Source: Verrucomicrobiia bacterium
GTDB lineage: Bacteria > Verrucomicrobiota > Verrucomicrobiae > Limisphaerales > UBA11358
NCBI GenBank assembly: GCA_030042375.1
Contig: JASHZU010000067.1
Coordinates: 1-9,026 of the forward strand
Length of the DNA stretch: 9,026 nucleotides
Direction of reading: 5' to 3'
Shown: piece after piece, positions 1 to 6,161 of the stretch
Numbering within the stretch: position 1 is the first letter of the stretch
Layout: every line of letters begins with the position of its first letter
The notes under the pieces: generated by a model
The model's database searches: none
Seen by the model: only the letters and a program-made list of their open reading frames with translations
Told to the model about the DNA's origin: nothing
Made by a program: the position numbers and the translations under genes

Positions 1-1
1 T

Positions 2-1144
2 ACCGGCTTCCGGCAGCAGGTGCTGACAACCCCAGTTTATTACGAAAGCCAAAGTTCCGCCGGCTACTACCAAAGATATTTTGCCGCCACCAACACGCTC
101 TTTGGCGAGCCCAGCAACACACCGGCGGCCTTCAACGCCCCGCGCCTCGATACCTTCCAGCAATTGCTCGTGCCCGAAACATTTTTTGGCTGGCTCAATG
201 TCACGCCCCGCGTCGGCGGCCGGGTGACCTGGTACGGCCCCGAAACCGGCCCCGGCGGGACCAACGCCGTCGCCACGCGCTACGTTCTCAACACCGGCAT
301 CGATACGTCGTTCACCCTTTCCCAATTGTGGCCGCACGCGACCAATGGGCTTTTGGCTATCGACGGCCTGCGTCATATTATTGTGCCCTCGGTCAGCTAC
401 GCATTTGTTCCGCAGCCAAACGTATCCGCTCCGCAAATTCCACAATTTGATACTCTTCTGCCGAGCCTGATGGTCCTTCCGATTGAATTTCCCGATTACA
501 ATGACATTGATGCCATCGAGAGAGAAAACGTCCTTCGCTTTGGCATTCGCAACACCCTGCAAACCCGCCGCGACGGCCAGTTGGACAATCTGCTGGATTG
601 GAACCTAATGCTCGATTGGAACCTCAATCCCAACACCCAGACCAATTCCGTTTTCCTGCAGCCGCAAAAAACGTTCGATGATCTCTATTCCGACCTCGCT
701 ATCAAGCCGCGCTCATGGATTACCTTTCAATCCCAGGTACGCTACGACATCAGCGACGCTCATTTGAATCTGTCATTCAATCAAATCGCCTTGACGCCCA
801 GCGACCGCTGGAGCCTGGGCGTGGGCCACTGGTATTTGCGGGATGGATTTGTGGATAGCGGCGCCAATGTCATTAGCGGTTCGTTATATTATCGGCTCAA
901 CGAAAATTGGGGGCTTCACGCCACGGAATATTTCAACGCCCAGACCGGCCGTCTCCAGGAACAATATTATGGCGTCTATCGCGATATGCGCAGTTGGACG
1001 GCCGCGCTGACCTTTCGCGTGATTAATAACAGCGGCGGCCAGCCGGTCGATTTTGGCGTGGCGTTCAGCATTTCCCTCAAGGCCTCGCCGAGCTACCAGG
1101 TGGGCAGTGACACCGTGCGCCCGTATGAATTGATTGGGCAATAG
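2..1144 (+). CDS. lptD: LPS-assembly protein LptD, C-terminal part (5' end outside the window)
   Basis: The frame is open from the left edge (first whole codon at 2) to TAG at 1142-1144, giving 380 visible residues; a GTG at 20 is internal, not a start. LptD is the outer-membrane beta-barrel that, with lipoprotein LptE, inserts lipopolysaccharide into the outer leaflet. What I see fits its C-terminal barrel: alternating polar and aromatic strands, a GLRHIIVPSVSYAF segment like the conserved block before the last strands of LptD, a proline/aspartate loop (EFPDYNDIDAIE), then NVLRFGIRNTLQTRR, and a run of amphipathic strands to the end. The N-terminal OstA jellyroll and the signal peptide would lie upstream and cannot be checked. 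The last residue is Gln rather than an aromatic residue, slightly unusual for a barrel protein. A different large outer-membrane barrel protein is the main alternative. The TPR gene follows 57 bp later on the same strand. Confidence 0.75.
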   Translation, partial: TGFRQQVLTTPVYYESQSSAGYYQRYFAATNTLFGEPSNTPAAFNAPRLDTFQQLLVPETFFGWLNVTPRVGGRVTWYGPETGPGGTNAVATRYVLNTGIDTSFTLSQLWPHATNGLLAIDGLRHIIVPSVSYAFVPQPNVSAPQIPQFDTLLPSLMVLPIEFPDYNDIDAIERENVLRFGIRNTLQTRRDGQLDNLLDWNLMLDWNLNPNTQTNSVFLQPQKTFDDLYSDLAIKPRSWITFQSQVRYDISDAHLNLSFNQIALTPSDRWSLGVGHWYLRDGFVDSGANVISGSLYYRLNENWGLHATEYFNAQTGRLQEQYYGVYRDMRSWTAALTFRVINNSGGQPVDFGVAFSISLKASPSYQVGSDTVRPYELIGQ

Positions 1145-1166
1145 TCTTGGTTACGGCAAAAGTTGG

Positions 1167-1193
1167 TTGCCAGAAAAAACCTCTCTGGATAAT
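1167..1193 (+). promoter_or_regulatory. Possible sigma-70-like promoter for the TPR gene
   Basis: In the 57-bp gap after lptD, TTGCCA (1167-1172) matches the -35 consensus at five of six bases and GATAAT (1188-1193) matches the -10 consensus at five of six. The 15-bp spacer is shorter than the preferred 17. Transcription would begin near 1200, almost on the ATG at 1202, which would make the message leaderless or nearly so. This is pattern matching only; the gene could equally be read through from lptD. Confidence 0.3.
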
Positions 1194-1201
1194 TTTACCC
1201 G

Positions 1202-1972
1202 ATGTTCGCCTCAATGCTGACCCTGCTTAGCGGTGGACTCATCCCAATTTTTCTGAATCCGATCAGCCTGGCTGTCACGATATTCCAGATTTGGATGTTT
1301 GTTCATGCCGTCCGCAATCGCGAATGGATTTGGGCGTTGTTCATTTTTGTCGGCTGGGGCATCACCGCCTTCTGGTATTATTTTGCCGTTTACCGCGCTT
1401 CCGGCTCCAGCGTGAGCGGATTCGAGTTGCCCGGCGCTTTTAACCGCAAACGTATGCGCGAACTCCAGGCACAAATCCATCACATCGACAACGCCTCCCA
1501 CCATTTCCAGCTTGGCGACCTGTACTTCCAGCAAGGCAAGCTGGCTGAGGCAGAGAAATGTTATCGCGCCGCGCTGGAACGCGATCCCAAGGACATTGAT
1601 GTCCGCGCGCACCTCGGTCAATGCCTCGTCCGCCTCAATCGGCCTGCCGAAGCCCGGCCGATTCTCGAAGGCGTCATGCACGAAAAACCGGAACACGATT
1701 ACGGCTACACCATGATGGCCCTGGCCGAAGCGCTGATGGCTCTCGGCGAAAAGGACAATGCCATTCTTTATTGGCAGCACGTTACCCAAAACCATTCCTA
1801 TCCCCGCGCCAAAGTCCAATTGGCCGAGCTTTACATCGAGAAAAATCAGCTCGACGCCGCCCGCGCCCAGCTCAAGGACGTTTTGACGGACGATGCCTAT
1901 GCGCCTCCCTTCCAGCGCCGGCGCGACCGTGTTTGGGTCCGCCGCGCGAAAAGTTTGATCGGAAAGATATAA
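1202..1972 (+). CDS. Membrane-anchored tetratricopeptide repeat protein
   Basis: This 256-residue protein has a hydrophobic N-terminal third: one membrane segment at about residues 12-36 and another at about 42-65 (ALFIFVGWGITAFWYYFAVY). The layout resembles the short two-helix N-terminal module seen in front of phospholipase D-like proteins (PLDc_N type). After a basic linker (about 79-95) come about four TPR units at residues 98-131, 132-165, 166-199 and 200-233. The first shows the usual pattern clearly (LGDLYFQQGKLAEAEKCYRAAL, residues 104-125). The C-terminus is very basic (RRRDRVWVRRAK). TPRs bind partner proteins, so a scaffold role at the inner membrane is likely; the partner is unknown. 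The ATG at 1202 is chosen for the full first helix; ATG 1214 is also possible. No Shine-Dalgarno is visible. It ends 26 bp before the convergent rmuC stop. Confidence 0.8.
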   Translation: MFASMLTLLSGGLIPIFLNPISLAVTIFQIWMFVHAVRNREWIWALFIFVGWGITAFWYYFAVYRASGSSVSGFELPGAFNRKRMRELQAQIHHIDNASHHFQLGDLYFQQGKLAEAEKCYRAALERDPKDIDVRAHLGQCLVRLNRPAEARPILEGVMHEKPEHDYGYTMMALAEALMALGEKDNAILYWQHVTQNHSYPRAKVQLAELYIEKNQLDAARAQLKDVLTDDAYAPPFQRRRDRVWVRRAKSLIGKI

Positions 1973-1998
1973 ATGAAGCCGGGCTGAAGTGTCTGGGC

Positions 1999-3321
1999 TT
2001 AGTTTATCGGCAAGCGCAACGTTGTTTCCAGCGGCTGGACATCCGGCAATTCTTTCGACGCCGCCGCGCCACCGAGATCTGCCAACCGCTCGCCTGCCGG
2101 GCGAATGCGCAGTTGAAAACTCGCCGCCGCATCGTTGAAAGCCGTGTTAGCCCGGTCCAAACCTGACCGGATTTTCTCGAAGTGTTCCGCAAACTTCACC
2201 ACACGCGCATAAAATTCCCGCGCTGCCTCGGCAATTTTCTGTGCGTTTTCCGTTTGCGCATGCTGCTGCCAGCTCACGCTCACCGAACGCAACAGAGCAA
2301 TCAGCGATGCCGGCGTCGCCAGCAAGATTCCTCTTTCCGCCGCCCAAACAATTAAATCACGGTCGCCTTCCAATGCCGCGCTGAAAAGCGATTCCGCCGG
2401 CAAAAACAAAACCACATGGTCCAGCGCATTCGGGAATTGGCTCGGATAATCCCGGTCCGCCAGCGCTTTGATAGTCGCCTTCAATTTTGCCGCATGCGCC
2501 GCCAGCGATTCGCTGCGTTTCATCGGGTCGGCGGATTCCAGCGCGTTGAGAAAATCGAAGTCGGGAACTTTCGCATCCACGATAATGACGCGCTCGCCCG
2601 GCAAATGGACCACGAGGTCCGGGCGGTTCTCGCCGGATTGCGTTTGCTCCGTGAAATCGCAATGCGCGCTCATGCCCGCCGCTTCCACGACGCGCCGCAG
2701 CGTTTCCTCGCCCCAGCGCCCGCGCGCCTGGTTCGAGCGCAGCACCATCCGGAACTGCTGCGTCTCCTGCGCCAGCGTCTGGCTTTGCTGCGAGAGCAGT
2801 TCCAACTGCTTTTTCACCTCGCCCAGCGTGGAAGATTGCGTCGTCTCGCTTTGTTGCAGGCGCTTCTGGTAAACCTCCAACTGCTGTTTGAGCGGTTCCA
2901 CCAGTGTCTTGATCGCCTCCTGCCGCTGCGCCAAATCGCCTTTCGCCGATTCCTGGATTTTGCCGAAGCTCTGTTCCGCCAGCCGCAAAAATTCCGGCGC
3001 GCTTTGCTTCAGTGCATCCGCGCTCAAGGCTTTGAACGCGTCGCGCAAATCCACCAGCGCCTTTTCCTGCAATACTTTTTGCTCCGCCAATAATTTCTCC
3101 GCTGCGCTTTGTTTCGCTTCCGCCGCCGCCCGCGCATTGCCCGCTTCCATCATTTGCGCGCGCGATTTTTCCAATTCCGATTCCCGCTGCGCCAATTGCT
3201 GGCGCAATTCATTTTCCAGCCGGGCATCAGCGCCCTTGCCGCCCCACTTCAACCAGCCGCAGAAAACTCCCGCCACGCCGCCGATGACCAGCGCGATGAG
3301 GAGTTCAATACCCAGTGGCAT
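1999..3321 (-). CDS. rmuC: DNA recombination protein RmuC homologue
   Basis: The protein has 440 residues, normal for the family. RmuC proteins limit inversion and recombination at short repeats and carry a nuclease-like PD-(D/E)xK fold. I see an N-terminal membrane helix (residues 4-24), a long Ala/Gln/Glu-rich coiled coil (about 32-195), then the conserved core opening with RGRWGEETLRRVVEAAGM (about 200-217). RPDLVVHLPG (233-242) and VIIVDAKVPD (245-254) supply Asp235 and the Asp249-x-Lys251 pair of the nuclease motif. The block continues with FLPAESLFSAALE (306-318) and ends in a variable tail. The start is ATG 3321, directly before the membrane helix. The same frame stays open for 88 more codons to 3585, but that part is the antisense of ridA and is not coding. 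The ATG lies 2 bp after the ridA stop, so translational coupling is likely. Anchoring to the inner membrane with the nuclease domain in the cytoplasm is inferred. Confidence 0.93.
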   Translation of the reverse strand: MPLGIELLIALVIGGVAGVFCGWLKWGGKGADARLENELRQQLAQRESELEKSRAQMMEAGNARAAAEAKQSAAEKLLAEQKVLQEKALVDLRDAFKALSADALKQSAPEFLRLAEQSFGKIQESAKGDLAQRQEAIKTLVEPLKQQLEVYQKRLQQSETTQSSTLGEVKKQLELLSQQSQTLAQETQQFRMVLRSNQARGRWGEETLRRVVEAAGMSAHCDFTEQTQSGENRPDLVVHLPGERVIIVDAKVPDFDFLNALESADPMKRSESLAAHAAKLKATIKALADRDYPSQFPNALDHVVLFLPAESLFSAALEGDRDLIVWAAERGILLATPASLIALLRSVSVSWQQHAQTENAQKIAEAAREFYARVVKFAEHFEKIRSGLDRANTAFNDAAASFQLRIRPAGERLADLGGAAASKELPDVQPLETTLRLPIN

Positions 3322-3323
3322 CG

Positions 3324-3707
3324 TTAAAAATGCGCGATGACCTCGATCTCCACGTTCGCCCCTTTCGGCAGCCCGGCGACCTGGACAGTCGAGCGCGCCG
3401 GAAAATTTTCCGTGAAATACTTGCTGTAAACTTCGTTCATGCCCGCGAAGTCCACCAGGTTGGTCAAAAACACCGTGCATTTGACGACGTTGGCGAACGT
3501 CAGTTTTTGGTCGTCCAAAATCGCCTTCACATTTTGCAGGACGCGTTCCGTTTGCACGCGGATGTCCCCATGAATCAAATTGCAATCCTTCGGATCAATA
3601 GGAATTTGCCCTGCGCAAAAAAGGAAATCGCCAATGCGCACGGCCTGGCTGTAAGGGCCGACGCAAGGAGGTGATTGTACTGGTTTAATAATTTGCTTAG
3701 TTGCCAT
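3324..3707 (-). CDS. ridA: RidA family reactive intermediate/imine deaminase
   Basis: The protein has 127 residues, the standard size of the RidA (YjgF/YER057c/UK114) family. RidA hydrolyses reactive enamine/imine products such as 2-aminoacrylate released by PLP-dependent dehydratases, protecting other PLP enzymes; it works as a cytoplasmic trimer. The family signatures are all present: GPYSQAVRIGDFLFCAGQIP (residues 17-36), VLQNVKAIL (56-64), and the C-terminal block PARSTVQVAGLPKGANVEIE (103-122). Arg105, the substrate carboxylate-binding residue, and Glu120, implicated in water activation, are both in place, and Tyr19 is also kept, so activity is expected. ATG 3707 gives the canonical N-terminus MATKQII; open sequence upstream in this frame runs into the kinase gene and is not coding. 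The gene begins 55 bp after the kinase stop and ends 2 bp before rmuC. No clear Shine-Dalgarno is visible (upstream bases are ACTTTTCTTT). Confidence 0.96.
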   Translation of the reverse strand: MATKQIIKPVQSPPCVGPYSQAVRIGDFLFCAGQIPIDPKDCNLIHGDIRVQTERVLQNVKAILDDQKLTFANVVKCTVFLTNLVDFAGMNEVYSKYFTENFPARSTVQVAGLPKGANVEIEVIAHF

Positions 3708-3762
3708 AAAGAAAAGTTCGCCCGAGAAAGCCGCGCTGGCAAGATTAAACAGCCTGAAGAAA

Positions 3763-6063
3763 TTAATTTTGCAAACGCACGATGTTCCCGCAGGGCGTGC
3801 CGTCGATGCTGCTGATGACGCCACCCGCCAGGATTTTCCCGTCCGGCTGTACCGCCACGCTCCAAATGCACCCGCCCGCGGCGTCCGTGATTTGGAAGCT
3901 CCCATCCGGGCTGCCGTCCGGATTCAATCGCATCAGCATGGGATAGATCTGCCGGTTGGCCGCGCTATAACCGGCGGCGATGATTTTGCCGTCCGCCTGG
4001 AGCGCCATGTTCCAGAAAGCATCGCCCGCCTTGCTGGCAAAATGAAAAGTCGTGTCCGGGGTGCCATCGGGATTGAGCCGGATGAGATACGAAGTCGGCG
4101 AGTCATTCGTATCGCTTAGATAGCCGCAGGCCAAAATTTTCCCGTCTTTTTGCACCAGCACCATCCGAATGTCTTTATCGACATAAGCGGTGTTATCAAA
4201 TCCGGAATCAAGGCTTCCGTCGGCATTCAGCCTCACGAGATGGTTCTCGCCCGAACCGCCGAAATTGTTAAAGATACCCGCAACCAGAATTTTCCCGTCC
4301 GGCTGCACGGCCATCGACAGCACTACCGCCGACCCATCTGAACTGACATTGAAACTGGCATCCTCCTGGTCATCTGAACCCAGACGCAGCAGCCCATCGT
4401 GCTCCTCGTTGGAAACCCTTGTAAAACTGCCGCCCACCAATATGTTGCCATCCGGTTGAATCATGATTGCCCGCACATCGGCATTATAAGTGCCTTCCCC
4501 TTGGAATTGCGTGTCGCGGCTGCCGTCCGGCATCAACCGGACGAATCTCCGGGCTGGCCGTTTGGGCCGCAAGCCCTGGCCGCCGATAAGGATTCCCCCG
4601 TCCGATTGGACTGCCATCGCATAAACGTTCCCCGGCACGTCCGGTTTGAATGTCGTGTCAACCGAACCATCCGCATTCAGCCGGATAATTTTTCGCGCCT
4701 CTACCCCGTTGAAATTCGTGAACATCCCGCCAAGCAAAATCTTCCCGTCCGGCTGCAAGGCCAGGCAGCGGATGGTGCCGTCCGTCCCGGTCCCGGCATT
4801 GAACGTTTCATCCAATTTCCCTCCGGAAGGCCTCGCCAAATTCAAAACGGTTACCTTTCCGTGCTTCAGGAACAAAACCGCGCCGGCCAATCCGCCAATC
4901 ACCAGCATCGCCACGACAACAGCAAATCCCACCGCAACCCATATCGAGTTCGAGGGGCTCACCGGCCGCGATTCCAAAGCCGGCGGAACGATGATTGGTT
5001 CTCCGCCGGCGACCGGCGGCGGCGCGATTTCATGCGTTGCCGGCGTTTCCATCGCCGGAGCCGGTTGAAGGATCGGCGGCACTTCAATGGGCGGCGGTGT
5101 GTTTCCATGCGCCGGAGCTGGTTCAAGGACCGGCGGGACGGCTTCGGCTTCGTCATCGGCATGGGAAATTTTCAGCAACGGTTTGCCTTCCAGCATTTGC
5201 GCCACTTCCGCCACGCTTTGCGGGCGGTCCCCGGGATTTTTCGCGAGGCAGGCGGCCACGGCGGCCTCCCAAACCGGCGCAATCGGCTCAGTTTGGAACT
5301 TCAATTCGGCCAGGCGCTGCGTCATCGTCGGCGGCTTGAGGCTGCAAATCTGCGCGATAATTTCTCCCTTATAAAACGGCGGCGTGCCGGTCAGCAGGTC
5401 AAAAATCGTCGCGCCCAGCGAATAAATGTCGTCCAGCTTCGAAGGCGCTTCACCCATTACCTGTTGCGGGCTTAAGAAACCGATGCCGCTGTAGCCGCTT
5501 TTGATGATGCCGCGTTTGGAACTTTCGTTGCGGATTAGAACCGCAAAGCCAAAATCCGTGACTTTGATTCCGTCCCGTGTACTGCTCAGCAGGTTGGACG
5601 GTTTTAAATCGCCATGGACCATGCCGAACTCATTGTGCGCGTGCGTGAGCGCGTCGCAAACGTCCCGGATCCACGGCGTTATCTCCTCCACCGTGTAACA
5701 ATGCCCCAGTTTGTCCACCTTCATCGTCGCCAGCGACCACCCGTCCACAAATTCCATCGCGATGGCCGCGGCACTATCATCGGAGACCAATTCATTGGCG
5801 GAGACAATGTGCGGATGCTGGAGCAGCCCGTTCCGGCGGATTTCCTGCTGGAGATGCTCCATCAAATTCTCGTCCTGCAAAAACGCGCGCGGCATGAATT
5901 TCAGGGCCGCGTCCTTTTGATTTTTTACATCGCGCGCCAGCCACAGTTCGGAAAACTCACCCTTGCCCACAAGCCGCTTGAGAAGATAACGCGCCCCGCT
6001 CAGGCGCAAACCCTGTGATAACGGGCCAAAATCGCCGCCGGAAGAAGAACTCAATATTGCCAT
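3763..6063 (-). CDS. Transmembrane Ser/Thr protein kinase with C-terminal delta-60 repeat propeller
   Basis: This 766-residue protein has four parts. The Hanks-type kinase domain spans about 26-292: glycine loop GKGEFS (33-38), Lys55 in AALKF, helix-C Glu74, catalytic loop HGDLKPSN (150-157), DFG (170-172), DDIYSLG (211-217) and Arg280. The catalytic loop has HGD instead of HRD, and the usual APE is SPQ (198-200), so this is a non-RD kinase that may not need activation-loop phosphorylation. A proline-rich linker (about 309-368) contains two near copies of PPxLxPAPA. A membrane helix covers about 374-399. Residues 409-766 are seven delta-60 repeats. The likely topology is kinase inside and propeller outside, comparable in plan to mycobacterial PknD with its external NHL propeller; a sensor role is inferred and the ligand is unknown. 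ATG 6063 opens the protein; it is divergent from the lactonase gene, and ridA and rmuC follow downstream. Confidence 0.92.
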   Translation of the reverse strand: MAILSSSSGGDFGPLSQGLRLSGARYLLKRLVGKGEFSELWLARDVKNQKDAALKFMPRAFLQDENLMEHLQQEIRRNGLLQHPHIVSANELVSDDSAAAIAMEFVDGWSLATMKVDKLGHCYTVEEITPWIRDVCDALTHAHNEFGMVHGDLKPSNLLSSTRDGIKVTDFGFAVLIRNESSKRGIIKSGYSGIGFLSPQQVMGEAPSKLDDIYSLGATIFDLLTGTPPFYKGEIIAQICSLKPPTMTQRLAELKFQTEPIAPVWEAAVAACLAKNPGDRPQSVAEVAQMLEGKPLLKISHADDEAEAVPPVLEPAPAHGNTPPPIEVPPILQPAPAMETPATHEIAPPPVAGGEPIIVPPALESRPVSPSNSIWVAVGFAVVVAMLVIGGLAGAVLFLKHGKVTVLNLARPSGGKLDETFNAGTGTDGTIRCLALQPDGKILLGGMFTNFNGVEARKIIRLNADGSVDTTFKPDVPGNVYAMAVQSDGGILIGGQGLRPKRPARRFVRLMPDGSRDTQFQGEGTYNADVRAIMIQPDGNILVGGSFTRVSNEEHDGLLRLGSDDQEDASFNVSSDGSAVVLSMAVQPDGKILVAGIFNNFGGSGENHLVRLNADGSLDSGFDNTAYVDKDIRMVLVQKDGKILACGYLSDTNDSPTSYLIRLNPDGTPDTTFHFASKAGDAFWNMALQADGKIIAAGYSAANRQIYPMLMRLNPDGSPDGSFQITDAAGGCIWSVAVQPDGKILAGGVISSIDGTPCGNIVRLQN
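3766..4839 (-). repeat. Seven delta-60 repeats within the kinase gene
   Basis: The segment encodes seven units of about 50 residues. Each has the signature Q-x-D-G-K-I-L-x-x-G followed by a variable loop and (I/V)RL-x-x-DGS-x-D-x-x-F. The Asp of the Asp-Gly pair falls at protein residues 439, 488, 538, 589, 640, 691 and 741, a spacing of 49-51. Such repeats form beta-propeller blades, and seven units suggest one closed seven-bladed propeller, probably outside the cytoplasmic membrane. At DNA level the repeats leave a recurring CCCGTCCGGCTG-type motif on the plus strand. Confidence 0.88.
4960..5139 (-). other. Proline/alanine-rich linker between kinase domain and membrane helix
   Basis: About 60 residues (roughly 309-368 of the kinase) are dominated by Pro, Ala, Glu and Val. 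They contain the near-duplicate units PPVLEPAPA (310-318) and PPILQPAPA (329-337) and a third, looser VPPALESRP. Similar duplicated DNA is visible around 5062-5080 and 5119-5137. Such linkers are usual between the kinase core and membrane segment of bacterial receptor kinases and are expected to be disordered and on the cytoplasmic side. Confidence 0.7.
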
Positions 6064-6156
6064 GACCTGTGCCGGAACAACATGACAATGCGGCGGTTAA
6101 GGGCGCATGACAAGCTCCAAGTTGCTTGTTTTCCTCCGCTTTTTTCTGGCAATATT
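6053..6156. promoter_or_regulatory. Divergent promoter region with a perfect 10-bp inverted repeat
   Basis: The kinase (leftward, ATG 6063) and lactonase (rightward, ATG 6162) start 98 bp apart, so their promoters must lie in or near this gap. AATATTGCCA at 6053-6062 and TGGCAATATT at 6147-6156 are exact reverse complements. The left arm overlaps the kinase start codon; the right arm ends 5 bp before the lactonase ATG. Between them a smaller inverted repeat, ACAAGC (6110-6115) and GCTTGT (6124-6129), flanks 8 bp. The symmetry suggests a shared operator, but no convincing -35/-10 pair was found for either gene and no regulator is known. Confidence 0.35.
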
Positions 6157-6161
6157 CCGCC

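Noticed and set aside
1211..1819. Minus-strand open frame of 202 codons opposite the TPR gene
   Set aside because: Antisense of a protein with clear TPR motifs and membrane helices; its own translation shows no recognisable domain.
1974..2001. Hairpin AAGCC...GGCTT between the convergent TPR and rmuC stops
   Set aside because: Only 5 base pairs with a loop of more than a dozen bases and no T-run on either strand; too weak to call a terminator.
2416..3093. Plus-strand open frame of 225 codons opposite rmuC
   Set aside because: Rich in Arg, Leu and Gln as the antisense of the Ala/Gln/Glu coiled coil of RmuC; no independent start signal or motif.
3322..3585. Open 88-codon extension upstream of the rmuC start, in the rmuC frame
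   Set aside because: It overlaps ridA in a different frame on the same strand, and its translation has no RmuC character. The membrane helix right after ATG 3321 marks the true N-terminus.
3766..4839. Regularly spaced repeats that could suggest a CRISPR or tandem DNA array
   Set aside because: The period is about 150 bp, the units diverge, and the conserved part translates to the delta-60 protein motif in one continuous frame. It is a protein repeat.
5062..5137. Two similar GGTTGAAGGATCGGCGG / GGTTCAAGGACCGGCGG strings that could be intergenic-type repeats
   Set aside because: They encode the duplicated PPxLxPAPA units of the kinase linker in frame, so the duplication is explained by the protein.
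4399..5475. Long plus-strand open frame of 358 codons opposite the kinase gene
   Set aside because: Its translation is Arg/His/Pro-rich with no domain, and it lies antisense to well-supported kinase and repeat motifs. GC-rich codon use leaves such shadow frames open.
6110..6129. ACAAGC/GCTTGT inverted repeat as a separate operator
   Set aside because: Six-base arms with an 8-base gap are common by chance; noted only as part of the divergent region.
6126..6161. TTG start adding 12 codons to the lactonase
   Set aside because: ATG 6162 gives a clean signal peptide; the longer version puts extra hydrophobic residues ahead of it and has no ribosome site.
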